DNA of 53,599 bases from assembly GCF_003026365.1 (NCBI RefSeq), contig NZ_PYOM01000029.1:1-53599 (forward strand). Reading direction: 5' to 3'. This document shows, one piece after another, positions 9,211-18,411 of the stretch (within the stretch, counting starts at the first letter, position 1; each line of letters begins with the position of its first letter). The stretch is from Photobacterium angustum (GTDB lineage: Bacteria > Pseudomonadota > Gammaproteobacteria > Enterobacterales > Vibrionaceae). A model generated the notes under the pieces. It made no database searches. It was not told where the DNA came from and saw only the letters and a list, made by a program, of their open reading frames with translations. The translations under genes were made by a program, and so were the position numbers.

Positions 9211-9228
9211 AATGAACGTTCGTTCATT
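9211..9228. promoter_or_regulatory. Candidate TetR-type operator of the vexRAB-type operon
   Basis: Inverted repeat AATGAACG / CGTTCATT with a 2-base TT centre (8-bp perfect arms), 28 bases upstream of the chosen TetR start. Size and symmetry fit operators of AcrR/VexR-like TetR proteins. Binding is inferred. Confidence 0.7.
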
Positions 9229-9381
9229 ATTGTAGATAGTCGCCCTTGATACGCAAGTTTTTAATATAGCTTTTGCACAATATTCATTGATTATTCAGTT
9301 AAAGCTATATGTTTGGTGAATAGTGATTTCGAACTTATTTGTTAGACGTTATAGATATTGCTGTTAGAGGGATTTAGAAGT

Positions 9382-9412
9382 AAAAAAAAGCGCACACCCA
9401 AAGGCATGCGCT
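9382..9412 (-). terminator. Terminator of the second RND operon
   Basis: A 10-bp stem (9389-9398 with 9403-9412, two G-U pairs on the minus-strand RNA) with a 4-base loop, then an 8-base T tract on the minus strand. Confidence 0.85.
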
Positions 9413-9434
9413 AATTTATTTTTCGGAGGAAGTA

Positions 9435-12400
9435 TTACTCGGCTACTTGCTCTTTATTGTCAGTATTTTTCTTTTTACCGCGGCTGAAAATACGCTCAAC
9501 CACCACAAAGAATATTGGAATAAAGAAAATCCCTAGGAATGTCGAACTTAACATACCACCAAGTACAGCAGTACCAATCGCATTCTTACCGCCAGAGCCA
9601 ACACCTGTACTGATTGCCAATGGCACAACACCTAGACCAAATGCCAGTGATGTCATGATAATCGGGCGCAGACGCACACGAACAGCGTGGAGTGTTGCTT
9701 CAACCAGTCCAGCCCCTTTTTCGTAGTACTCTTTAGCAAATTCGACAATCAAGATGGCATTTTTAGTTGCCAAGCCAACGGTGGTTAATAGCCCTACTTG
9801 AAAGAACACGTCATTTGGCATGCCACGGGCGTTCATTGCCAGTAGTGCACCGATGATTCCAAGTGGCACCACTAAGATCACGGCAAAAGGAACAGACCAG
9901 CTTTCATACAAGGCTGCAAGTACTAAGAACACGACTAAGATAGATAACGCATATAGCATAGGTGCTTGGTTACCAGATAGACGCTCTTCATAGGATAAGC
10001 CATTCCACTCAATACCAAAGCCCGGCGGTAATTGCTTCACCATTTCTTCAATATCAAGCATTGCCTGACCAGTACTGTAACCTGCAACCACACTGCCTTG
10101 AATGTTGACCGCAGGTGTTGCATTGAAACGCTCAAGTCGAGGTGACGCGTATTTCCACTCACCCGTCGCAAATGCGGAGAATGGTACCATTTCACCTTTG
10201 TTGTTACGGACATACCAAGTATCTAAATCCGTTGGCTTCATTCGGTATTGTGCATCACCCTGTACGAACACTTTTTTCACTCGTCCACGGTCGATGAAGT
10301 CATTCACATAAGTACTACCCCAAGCGGTACTTAACACTTGATTCACTGACTGAATATTAATATCGAGAGCACGAATTTTCGCTTGGTCAACGTTGATTTG
10401 GTACATCGGCGCATCTTCCTGACCATTCGGACGGACACCGACAAGGTTTTTATTCTTCGCGGCCATCCCTAATAGCTGGTTACGTGCTGCGATCAGTTTA
10501 TCGTGCCCTTGACCGCTTCTATCTTGGAGATAGAAGTCAAAACCACTGGCAGTACCCAGTTCAATCACCGCTGGTGGCGCAAATGAAAACACCAATGCAT
10601 TTTTGATTTGATGGAAATAAGCCATTGAGCGACCAACGATAGATTTTACATCCATACCTGGTAACTGACGATCTGACCAATCTTTCAAACCAATGAATGC
10701 CATCCCCATGTTTTGACCACTACCTGCAAAACTAAAGCCTGATACACTAAATACACTAGCGACAGTATCTTTTTCTTCATTTAGATAGTAGTTAGAGACT
10801 TTATCCATAACTTCTTGGGTTTGCTCTTGGGTCGAGTTAACAGGCAAAATGGCCTGACTAAACAAGATCCCCTGATCTTCATCAGGCAAGAACGAGGTAG
10901 GCATTTTCGAGAATACCCAACCAACCGCAACAGTTAGACCAAGGAAGATAAACATCACTCGGATAGAGCGCTTTATCATCGCCGCAACACTTGATTCATA
11001 GCGCTTGGTTAAGTTATCAAATGTACGGTTAAACCAACCGAAGAACCCTTTTTTCTCGCCATGTTCGATCGGTTTTAGCATGGTTGCACAAAGGGCTGGG
11101 GTTAATATTAATGCTACCATCACGGATAGAGCCATTGCCGTCACAATAGTTATCGAGAACTGGCGATAGATAACTCCAGTAGAACCAGACATAAATGCCA
11201 TAGGAACAAATACCGCAGACAAGGTCATGGCAATACCAACCAGTGCCCCTGTAATTTGATCCATCGACTTACGTGTTGCTTCAACGGCATTTAACCCTTC
11301 TTCATGCATTACACGTTCAACGTTTTCCACCACCACGATGGCATCATCAACCAGTAAGCCGATGGCAAGTACCATAGCGAACATGGTTAAGGTGTTAATG
11401 GAGTAACCCGCCATGGAAAGTACTGCAAAGGTACCTAAAAGTACAACGGGAACAGCAATGGTAGGGATCAAGGTTGCACGGAAGTTCTGTAAGAACAGAT
11501 ACATGATGATAAACACCAGTGCAACTGCTTCAAACAGTGTATGAACAACACCTTCGATTGATTTTTCAACAAATGGAGTTGTATCGTACGGATAAACGGT
11601 TTCTAAACCTTCAGGAAAGAAAGGCTTTAGTTCGTCGATTTTTGCTTTTACTGCTTCCGCTGTTGCAAGGGCATTAGCCCCTGTCGCGAGTTTAATACCT
11701 AAACCACTGGCAGGTTTTCCGTTGTAGAATACTTGAACTGAGTAATCTTCTGCACCTAATTCTACGCGAGCTACGTCACCTAAATGTACTGTTGCGCCAG
11801 AAGAGTCAGATTTAACAATAATGTTTTTAAACTCTTCAGGTGTTTTTAAACGGCTTTGTGCCGAAACGGTAGCGTTTAATTCTTGACCCGGTAAAGAAGG
11901 TGCAGCACCTAACTGACCTGCGGAAATTTGTGCATTCTGCTCTTTAATCGCTGAAATGACATCAAGACTGGTCAGGTTGTATTTAGTTAGTTTGAGTGGA
12001 TCTAACCAGATACGCATCGCATACTGAGCGCCAAAGGTTTGGATTTCACCTACACCTGGAACACGACTCATAGGATCGGCAACGTTCGAACTGATATAGT
12101 CCGAAATATCGTTCTTATCCATTGAGCCATCTTTAGAGTAGAAGCCAACAACCATCAAGAAAGATGAGCTTGATTTATTAACTTTTACACCTTGTTGTTG
12201 AACTTCGCTAGGGAGTAGCGGAAGTGCAGACTGGAGCTTATTTTGTACCTGTACCTGAGCAATATCAGGATCGGCTTCGGCATTAAAGGTTAGGGTAATT
12301 TGAGTGTTACCAAAGCTGTCACTGGTTGATGATAAGTAGCGCAGGTTATCAATACCTGTCATTCGCTGCTCAATCACCTGTGTAACGGTATCTTCCATGG

Positions 12401-12566
12401 TTTTTGCGTTTGCGCCAGGGTAGCTAGCGCTGATCACCACTGTAGGTGGAGCAATACTTGGATACTGAGCGACTGGCAATTTTATGATTGACAGTACCCC
12501 CGCAAGCATCACTATTATCGCGATCACCCAAGCAAAAATAGGGCGATCGATAAAGAAACGAGCCAT
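9435..12566 (-). CDS. RND efflux permease, HAE1/AcrB type
   Basis: 1043 residues, matching AcrB-like pumps. The opening MARFFIDRPIFAWVIAIIVMLAG and the blocks LPVAQYPSIAPP and GLLVDDAIVVVENVERVMHEEG (TM4 proton-relay Asp pair) are hallmarks of the hydrophobe/amphiphile efflux-1 class. The conserved Lys of TM10 is in ATKNAILIVEFAKE. Large periplasmic porter domains follow TM1 and TM7. It pumps lipophilic drugs, dyes and detergents with its adaptor 9 bases upstream and a TolC channel encoded elsewhere. It resembles the V. cholerae VexEF class more than VexB, but I cannot fix the orthologue. No dedicated regulator adjoins it. Confidence 0.93.
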   Translation of the reverse strand: MARFFIDRPIFAWVIAIIVMLAGVLSIIKLPVAQYPSIAPPTVVISASYPGANAKTMEDTVTQVIEQRMTGIDNLRYLSSTSDSFGNTQITLTFNAEADPDIAQVQVQNKLQSALPLLPSEVQQQGVKVNKSSSSFLMVVGFYSKDGSMDKNDISDYISSNVADPMSRVPGVGEIQTFGAQYAMRIWLDPLKLTKYNLTSLDVISAIKEQNAQISAGQLGAAPSLPGQELNATVSAQSRLKTPEEFKNIIVKSDSSGATVHLGDVARVELGAEDYSVQVFYNGKPASGLGIKLATGANALATAEAVKAKIDELKPFFPEGLETVYPYDTTPFVEKSIEGVVHTLFEAVALVFIIMYLFLQNFRATLIPTIAVPVVLLGTFAVLSMAGYSINTLTMFAMVLAIGLLVDDAIVVVENVERVMHEEGLNAVEATRKSMDQITGALVGIAMTLSAVFVPMAFMSGSTGVIYRQFSITIVTAMALSVMVALILTPALCATMLKPIEHGEKKGFFGWFNRTFDNLTKRYESSVAAMIKRSIRVMFIFLGLTVAVGWVFSKMPTSFLPDEDQGILFSQAILPVNSTQEQTQEVMDKVSNYYLNEEKDTVASVFSVSGFSFAGSGQNMGMAFIGLKDWSDRQLPGMDVKSIVGRSMAYFHQIKNALVFSFAPPAVIELGTASGFDFYLQDRSGQGHDKLIAARNQLLGMAAKNKNLVGVRPNGQEDAPMYQINVDQAKIRALDINIQSVNQVLSTAWGSTYVNDFIDRGRVKKVFVQGDAQYRMKPTDLDTWYVRNNKGEMVPFSAFATGEWKYASPRLERFNATPAVNIQGSVVAGYSTGQAMLDIEEMVKQLPPGFGIEWNGLSYEERLSGNQAPMLYALSILVVFLVLAALYESWSVPFAVILVVPLGIIGALLAMNARGMPNDVFFQVGLLTTVGLATKNAILIVEFAKEYYEKGAGLVEATLHAVRVRLRPIIMTSLAFGLGVVPLAISTGVGSGGKNAIGTAVLGGMLSSTFLGIFFIPIFFVVVERIFSRGKKKNTDNKEQVAE

Positions 12567-12575
12567 ATCTTATCT

Positions 12576-13724
12576 CTACTTTTGTGGTTGTGTGTTATTG
12601 GCAGTGGTTGGTTGAACCAAAGCGCCTGGACGTACTTTTTGTAAGCCGTCAACAATGACTTGGTCGCCATCTTTTAAGCCTTTAGTGATACGCCATTGGT
12701 TATCGATCACTTGTGCTGTCGTTACAAGGCGAGATTCCACTTTATTTTCGGCATTAACAACCATGACTGTTGCTTCGCCTTTACTATTACGGGTAACGGC
12801 TTTTTGTGGAACCATAATCGCTTTAGGATCGGTACCTGTGTTTAGCACTGCGCGAACATACATACCCGGTAGCAAAATACCGTCGGGATTTGGGAATTCA
12901 GCACGTAATGTGACTGAGCCCGTATTAGGATCAACGTTAACTTCAGAAAACTGTAATACGCCGTGATGAGGATAAACTGAACCATCTTCTAGGATAAGTT
13001 CAACATCAGCATTCTGGCTGGCTTGGAGTTCCCCTTGCTTTAATGCCGCTTTCAAGCGAAGTAATTGCGCACTAGATTGAGCTATATCGACATTAATGGG
13101 ATCTAACTGCTGAATAGTTGCCAGCACTTGAGCTTGCCCAGCATTAACTAATGCACCGGGAGTAACAGAAGATTGACCAATACGACCTGAAATAGGGGCT
13201 TCAACTTTGGTATAATCTAAATTGATTTTGGCTGTATTGACGTTTGCTTTAGCTACTTCAAGGCTTGCAATCGCGACCTTGTAAGCAGCTTGGTTATCAT
13301 CGTAGGTTTGCTTGCTGATCGCACCACGCTCAACTAGCTTTTTACTACGAATTGCTAATGCTTTTGCTGAATCAAGTGTTGCTTGTGCCTTGGCAAGTTC
13401 TGCTTTTGCACTTAAATATGCAGCGTTATAGGTTGCAGAGTCGATGTTATAAAGGGATTGGCCTTTCTTTACATCACTACCTTCGGTAAAACCACGGTTT
13501 GTAATGATGCCTGAAACCTGAGGACGAACTTCTGCTTCTAAATAAGCTTTGCTTCGACCGGGTAATTCCACGCGGATTTCTTGTGGGTGAGATGTAATGG
13601 CTATAGTACCTACGGGGATACTTTTTGCTGCTTGTTGCGCAGAATTTTCTGCCGCATTTTGATCACAAGCTGTTACCCATAGTGCCATACTGACAACCAT
13701 GGCAATTTTTGCGATTTTCCGCAT
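12576..13724 (-). CDS. RND periplasmic adaptor lipoprotein, AcrA type
   Basis: 382 residues. A lipoprotein signal ends in the lipobox VTAC (Cys about residue 20). Then come a lipoyl half-motif (EVRPQVSGIITNRGFTEGS), an alpha-hairpin rich in Ala and Lys (about 90-165), the second half-motif (YTKVEAPISGRIGQ) and beta-barrel and membrane-proximal domains. Partner of the HAE1 permease 9 bases downstream. The start at 13724 was preferred to one 15 codons earlier because AGGAG lies 8 bases before it and the signal peptide then begins properly with MRKIAK. The operon seems to be adaptor-permease only. Confidence 0.92.
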   Translation of the reverse strand: MRKIAKIAMVVSMALWVTACDQNAAENSAQQAAKSIPVGTIAITSHPQEIRVELPGRSKAYLEAEVRPQVSGIITNRGFTEGSDVKKGQSLYNIDSATYNAAYLSAKAELAKAQATLDSAKALAIRSKKLVERGAISKQTYDDNQAAYKVAIASLEVAKANVNTAKINLDYTKVEAPISGRIGQSSVTPGALVNAGQAQVLATIQQLDPINVDIAQSSAQLLRLKAALKQGELQASQNADVELILEDGSVYPHHGVLQFSEVNVDPNTGSVTLRAEFPNPDGILLPGMYVRAVLNTGTDPKAIMVPQKAVTRNSKGEATVMVVNAENKVESRLVTTAQVIDNQWRITKGLKDGDQVIVDGLQKVRPGALVQPTTANNTQPQK

Positions 13725-14034
13725 GAAATCTCCTAATTTTAAGCAATATAACCGAGCGTAAATATCCAAATTTATGGATTTACAATAGAATAACCACTAT
13801 TTACCATTTTGTAACCTATGATAGCCGTTTAAACACAGAACGGTTATTTTTGGCATAAAATAGAGTTTCTACCATAGAGTAAAGTAGAAGTTACTATATA
13901 TACCTATAGGGAATTGTTAATAATTATGTATAATTATTTGTGATTGGTCTGAGTTTAATTATTTGTCAAGTGAATAAAACTCAGGTTTAAAGTGCATTTG
14001 TATGCATTTCTTTAAACGAGCGTCAGGATAACGA
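13725..14034. other. Intergenic region between the AcrA-type adaptor and rep
   Basis: 310 AT-rich bases that must hold the divergent promoters of the pump operon and rep. I see no convincing sigma70 hexamer pair and no TetR- or MarR-type palindrome. The only clear structure is the hairpin at 13985-14017 just before rep. Confidence 0.5.
13985..14017 (+). promoter_or_regulatory. Stem-loop in the rep leader
   Basis: An outer 8-bp perfect stem (GTTTAAAG 13985-13992 with CTTTAAAC 14010-14017) stacked on an inner 5-bp stem (TGCAT 13993-13997 with ATGCA 14002-14006), a TTGT loop and one 3-base bulge. It ends 18 bases before the rep ATG and has no T tract, so it is not a terminator. Confidence 0.55.
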
Positions 14035-16050
14035 ATGAAACTGAACCCAAGGCAAACAGAAGCAGTAAAATACGTTTCTGGGCCATGCTTAGTACTCGCC
14101 GGTGCAGGCTCTGGTAAAACCCGTGTGATCACTAATAAAATTGCTTATTTGGTACAGCAGTGTGATTACAAAGCACGCAATATTGCCGCGCTGACTTTTA
14201 CTAATAAAGCGGCACGTGAAATGAAAGAGCGTGTAGGGCAAACATTGGGACGTCAAGAATCGAAAGGATTAATGGTTTCTACCTTTCATACTTTAGGTTT
14301 GAATATCATTCGTCGTGAATATAAGCATTTAGGCTTAAAAGCCAGTTTTTCACTGTTTGACGATCAAGACCAAATGGCGCTTCTCAAAGAGCTCACCGAA
14401 GATGAGCTTGAAGGTGATAAAGATTTATTAAAGCAATTAATGTCCTCTATTTCTAATTGGAAAAATGACATGTTATCGCCAGCCGATGCGACAGCACACG
14501 CTCGTAGTGAACGCGATCAATTGTTTGCGCATTGCTATGAAATGTACCAGCGTCAAATGAAAGCCTATAACGCATTAGATTTTGATGATCTGATTTTAAT
14601 GCCCGTCTTGTTGTTGCGAGATAACGCTGAAGTGCGTAAACATTGGCAGAACCGTATTCGTTACCTGCTGGTGGATGAGTATCAAGATACTAATACCAGC
14701 CAATACTTATTTGTAAAACTATTGGTGGGTGAGCGTGCGCGCTTTACTGTGGTTGGTGATGACGATCAGTCTATTTACTCATGGCGTGGAGCGCAGCCAG
14801 AAAACTTAGGCTTGCTTAATAAAGACTTTCCTAGTTTAAAAGTGATCAAACTTGAGCAAAATTACCGTTCAACCAGCCGTATTTTGCGAACAGCGAATAT
14901 TTTGATCGCGAATAACCCCCACTTATTTGAAAAAGCCCTTTTCTCTGAGATCCCTGACGGCGCGATGCTTAAAGTGATCACTGCGAAAAATGAAGAGCAT
15001 GAAGCAGAAAAAGTGATTGGTGAGCTCATTGCTCATCGCTTTATGAATAACACCGCTTATAAAGATTATGCGATCTTGTATCGAGGTAACCATCAGTCAC
15101 GTTTGTTTGAAAAGTCGCTGATGCAAAACCGTATTCCTTATAAGATTTCAGGTGGCACATCATTTTTCTCACGCTCTGAAATAAAAGACATCATGGCGTA
15201 CTTACGCTTACTGACTAACCTCGATGATGACAACGCATTTTTACGTATCGTGAATACACCGCGTCGAGAAATAGGTCCAGTAACACTCGAGAAGCTCGGT
15301 ACATACGCCAACATGCGCGGCAAAAGCTTGTTTGCCGCTAGCTTTGAGATGGGGTTAGAGCAACACCTATCAGGTCGAGGCTTAGAATCACTGCAACGCT
15401 TTACCCATTGGGTTAATCAATTAGCTGATAATGCTGAGCGTGGTGATACGGTAGCTGCTGTGCGTCAATTAGTGCGTGATATTCATTACGAAGATTGGCT
15501 ATACGAAACCTCACCAAGCCCAAAAGCCGCTGAGATGAGAATGAAAAATGTCTCTGATTTATATAGTTGGATCACCGCTGATTTAGAAGGCGATAACTAT
15601 GATAATGAAGAGAAAACCTTAAAAGAAGTAGTACAACGTTTAACCCTACGCGACATGATGGAGCGAGGGGAAGATGATGACGATGCTGATCAAGTACAGC
15701 TTATGACGCTGCATGCTTCTAAAGGGTTGGAGTTTCCTTATGTGTTCTTAGTGGGTACAGAAGAGGGAATCTTGCCGCACCAAACCAGCATTGATGAAGA
15801 AAACGTTGATGAAGAACGTCGCCTTGCATATGTTGGGATCACGCGAGCACAACGCGAACTAACCTTTACTTTATGTAAAGAGCGTCGTCAGTATGGCGAA
15901 CTAATTAAGCCTGAGCCCAGTCGATTCTTGTACGAATTACCGCAAGATGATTTGGAGTGGGAAAGTGAGCGCAAACCTGTTTCTGCAGAAGAGCGGATGA
16001 ACAAAGGGCAAGCGCATATTGCGAATATTCGCGCGATGTTTAAAAAGTAA
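14035..16050 (+). CDS. rep: ATP-dependent 3'-5' DNA helicase Rep
   Basis: 671 residues, against 673 in E. coli, and near-identical in long blocks. UvrD/Rep superfamily 1A helicase that restarts and clears replication forks, with DnaB as known partner. Motifs in order: Walker A GAGSGKT (about 22-28), Ia TFTNKAAREMKERV, II VDEYQDTN, III GDDDQSIYSWRGA, IV QNYRST, V MTLHASKGLEFPYVFLVG and VI RRLAYVGITRAQ. The start MKLNPRQTEAVKYV aligns exactly with the family. The C-terminus lacks the basic tail seen in E. coli Rep. It is convergent with the cytochrome gene, with a shared terminator. Confidence 0.98.
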   Translation: MKLNPRQTEAVKYVSGPCLVLAGAGSGKTRVITNKIAYLVQQCDYKARNIAALTFTNKAAREMKERVGQTLGRQESKGLMVSTFHTLGLNIIRREYKHLGLKASFSLFDDQDQMALLKELTEDELEGDKDLLKQLMSSISNWKNDMLSPADATAHARSERDQLFAHCYEMYQRQMKAYNALDFDDLILMPVLLLRDNAEVRKHWQNRIRYLLVDEYQDTNTSQYLFVKLLVGERARFTVVGDDDQSIYSWRGAQPENLGLLNKDFPSLKVIKLEQNYRSTSRILRTANILIANNPHLFEKALFSEIPDGAMLKVITAKNEEHEAEKVIGELIAHRFMNNTAYKDYAILYRGNHQSRLFEKSLMQNRIPYKISGGTSFFSRSEIKDIMAYLRLLTNLDDDNAFLRIVNTPRREIGPVTLEKLGTYANMRGKSLFAASFEMGLEQHLSGRGLESLQRFTHWVNQLADNAERGDTVAAVRQLVRDIHYEDWLYETSPSPKAAEMRMKNVSDLYSWITADLEGDNYDNEEKTLKEVVQRLTLRDMMERGEDDDDADQVQLMTLHASKGLEFPYVFLVGTEEGILPHQTSIDEENVDEERRLAYVGITRAQRELTFTLCKERRQYGELIKPEPSRFLYELPQDDLEWESERKPVSAEERMNKGQAHIANIRAMFKK

Positions 16051-16074
16051 TCCTACAAAATAGTGCCTATATAA

Positions 16075-16109
16075 AAAGAGGGTGAGCATTAATAATGCTC
16101 ACCCTCTTT
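16075..16109. terminator. Bidirectional terminator between rep and cytochrome c5
   Basis: A 16-bp perfect stem (16075-16090 with 16094-16109) with a 3-base loop. The A/T ends make it usable in both directions. Confidence 0.92.
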
Positions 16110-16141
16110 ATTTATGATTGAGAAATTTATGGTGAGAAAAA

Positions 16142-16549
16142 TTATAAGCCAGCAATCATGTGATCAATGGCAGCAATAATTTCTTCATCACTACAATCCA
16201 TACAGGCACCTTTTGCAGGCATAGCATTAAAGCCATTAATAGCATGATCAGCTAACACATCTTTACCTTGGGCAATGCGAGCAGACCAATCATCCGCATC
16301 GTCTTTTTTTGGTGCACCCATAACACCTGGAGTATGGCAAGAAGCACAAAAAGTATTATAAACGGCTTCACCACTACGAGGGCTTGCTGTTACTTCTACA
16401 GCAGGGGCTTCACCTTCAAGGTATAATGAACCGACAGGTTTAATACGTTCAGCAATAGCTTCATCTGTCATGTCGTCAGCAACTGCGGGAACAGCAATAG
16501 TAAATGTGGCTACAGCAGCGAATATAAACTGTCGAAAAGAAAAATTCAT
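16142..16549 (-). CDS. Cytochrome c5-family periplasmic monoheme protein
   Basis: 135 residues with a Sec signal (about 1-25, ending AVADD). The heme-binding CASCH follows SGEAVYNTFCASCHTPG, and the axial Met lies in GFNAMPAKG. The pair CMDC close to the C-terminus is typical of cytochrome c5, where it forms a disulfide. Likely a soluble electron carrier between the bc1 complex and a terminal oxidase or peroxidase. AAGGTGAG precedes the chosen start by 5 bases; a longer frame would add 17 residues ahead of the signal peptide. Linkage to rep is familiar from Vibrio. Confidence 0.9.
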   Translation of the reverse strand: MNFSFRQFIFAAVATFTIAVPAVADDMTDEAIAERIKPVGSLYLEGEAPAVEVTASPRSGEAVYNTFCASCHTPGVMGAPKKDDADDWSARIAQGKDVLADHAINGFNAMPAKGACMDCSDEEIIAAIDHMIAGL

Positions 16550-16777
16550 GGCGCTCACCTTATACTTCCAAATTGTATTTATAGTTGCTGTTATCTTCAC
16601 TCGTGGCTAATGTTGAAATAGTACGGCGAATGTTTTTAAAATAATTATATTGTTATACATTTGTTAGTATATCGGGTTGTACCGTAGGATCAAACTAGTG
16701 CGCTGTATTTGTATGATACGAATCAATAGTTATTTGAGCATAAAATCAGCGAGCGAAAGAAAAATGAAAAAAAACAC

Positions 16778-16806
16778 TTGCCGAGAGGCGTTCTGATCCG
16801 TAATAT
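16778..16806 (+). promoter_or_regulatory. Promoter of the Arg-His-Pro-His-Pro tRNA operon
   Basis: -35 TTGCCG (16778-16783), a 17-base spacer and -10 TAATAT (16801-16806), followed by a C-rich discriminator TCTCCCCCG. The discriminator is of the type that makes stable-RNA promoters sensitive to ppGpp and DksA. The first tRNA starts 22 bases after the -10. Confidence 0.8.
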
Positions 16807-16828
16807 TCTCCCCCGTCGATAGGGCAAG

Positions 16829-16905
<77 letters not shown>

Positions 16906-16939
16906 TTTAAATGGTCGTATTGGCGGAAGGTAATACATT

Positions 16940-17016
16940 GGTGGCTATAGCTCAGTTGGTAGAGTCCCGGATTGTGATTCCGGTTGTCGCGAGTTCAAGT
17001 CTCGTTAGCCACCCCA
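16940..17016 (+). tRNA. tRNA-His (anticodon GTG), copy 1
   Basis: Acceptor GTGGCTA (16941-16947) pairs with 17006-17012, discriminator C 17013, CCA 17014-17016. The extra G-1 required by HisRS is encoded at 16940. Anticodon loop TTGTGAT. The body is identical to the second copy at 17178-17254. Confidence 0.96.
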
Positions 17017-17092
17017 TATTATAGAGAGTTGATACGTCAGCTTTCTGGCTTTTTAGAAGCCCGCTTGTTTATTCGAGCACACAGATTTAAGT

Positions 17093-17169
<77 letters not shown>

Positions 17170-17177
17170 CTTACAAT

Positions 17178-17254
17178 GGTGGCTATAGCTCAGTTGGTAG
17201 AGTCCCGGATTGTGATTCCGGTTGTCGCGAGTTCAAGTCTCGTTAGCCACCCCA
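17178..17254 (+). tRNA. tRNA-His (anticodon GTG), copy 2
   Basis: Same body as copy 1, including the encoded G-1 (17178), discriminator C and CCA 17252-17254. Only 8 bases separate it from the preceding tRNA-Pro. Confidence 0.96.
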
Positions 17255-17307
17255 TTATTTAGGTTATCTTGTTAAGAGACCTTGGCCTTGTAAGCCTAAA
17301 ACATTGT

Positions 17308-17384
<77 letters not shown>

Positions 17385-17390
17385 CCATTA

Positions 17391-17422
17391 AAAAAACCGT
17401 ATCGAAAGATACGGTTTTTTTT
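17391..17422 (+). terminator. tRNA operon terminator, unit 1
   Basis: A 13-bp perfect stem (17391-17403 with 17408-17420), GAAA tetraloop and T8 tract, 6 bases after the CCA of the last tRNA. It should end most transcripts. Confidence 0.93.
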
Positions 17423-17523
17423 CGTCTATAGAAAAGCTAAGTAGCTCAGTGTTATTAATTAGATCCCAAAGGGTCGGGGGTTCCCTGATGTTAGAATCTT
17501 GCTCTTCACCGACCACTATTAAG

Positions 17524-17553
17524 AAAACCGTATCGAAAGATGCGGTTTTTTTT
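17524..17553 (+). terminator. Repeat terminator, unit 2
   Basis: The same hairpin with a G in the 3' arm, giving one T-G wobble (17531/17542). GAAA loop and T8 are retained. Confidence 0.88.
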
Positions 17554-17655
17554 CGTCTATAGAAAAGCTTAAGTCGCTCAGTGTTATTGATTAGAGCGCT
17601 AAGGATCGGGGGGTCCCTGATATTAGAACCTTGCTCTTCACCGACCACCATTAAG

Positions 17656-17685
17656 AAAGCCGTATCGAAAGATGCGGTTTTTTTT
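17656..17685 (+). terminator. Repeat terminator, unit 3
   Basis: The same hairpin with a further change at 17659 that still pairs as G-U. GAAA loop and T8 are retained. Confidence 0.88.
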
Positions 17686-17785
17686 CGTCAATAGAAAAGC
17701 CAAGTAGCTTAGTGTTATTAATTAGATCCCAAAGTGTCGTGAGCTCCCTGATATTAGAACCTTGCTTTTACCGATCACCATTAAG

Positions 17786-17815
17786 AAAACCGTATCGAAA
17801 GATACGGTTTTTTTT
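17786..17815 (+). terminator. Repeat terminator, unit 4
   Basis: Perfectly paired copy (17786-17796 with 17801-17811), GAAA loop, T8 tract. The tRNA-derived sequence around it is the most decayed, but the hairpin is intact. Confidence 0.9.
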
Positions 17816-17903
17816 CGCTTATAGAAAAGTAAAAGTCGCTCAGTGTTATTGATTAGATCCCAAAAGGTTGGGGCTTGATAGTAGAGTCTCGCTTTTCATC
17901 GAT

Positions 17904-18411
17904 CCGAATTAAAACTCTATAACGTAATAGTTAAGATTTTTGTGATAACCCTGATTTTATCTAGTGTTAAATATCAAAAGTGTTGTAATTATTCGCTTTT
18001 ATATCTGGTTATTTAATTTCTTATGGTTTTTGATGTTATTTATCATTGGTAAAGTAGCATGTGTTATTGTTATGTAAACACGTGTGTTTTTTGTTAGTGA
18101 TAAATTATTCACATCTTGTTTTTTATTTTGTTTAGTAAGTGCTGGGTTTTCAATTTGCGTTTACTTGTGATTTCAGTGTTTGTGGGTGTTTTGTGTTGAT
18201 TGAATATTTAGGTGTATATTGTTTTATTGGTGAATTAAGGTGAATAGTTATTCGATAGTTTGCATTCGGTATAGTTTTTTGCTTTGAAATGTTGCTTTTA
18301 TGTGAAATCTTTGACAGATTGATAGGCCTACATGCCATAGATGAATATTCTGGTGTGGAAAGGATTCAAGTTTTTATATTGGCAGGAACTGCCAAGCAAT
18401 TGGGGTCGGTC
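17904..18411. other. Long AT-rich, C-poor intergenic region before the ABC operon
   Basis: 508 bases without a credible gene. The plus strand is strikingly G/T-rich: counting by hand, 18061-18240 has 42 G and 10 C, with no C at all in 18181-18240. A perfect -35 TTGACA lies at 18311-18316, but no good -10 follows at the right distance. It probably contains the ABC operon promoter and leader. Confidence 0.6.

Noticed and set aside
17388..17651. 87-codon minus-strand frame with two similar halves across the tRNA repeat array
   Set aside because: Its internal repeat simply mirrors the DNA repeat, it runs through terminator hairpins, and it has no ribosome binding site. The array is better read as RNA-derived. 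The E. coli tyrT array does encode a small peptide, so this was considered but not supported.
18150..18338. 62-codon minus-strand frame before the ABC operon
   Set aside because: It arises from the C-rich minus strand of the skewed region, is Asn/Lys/Ile/Thr-rich low-complexity, and has no ribosome binding site.
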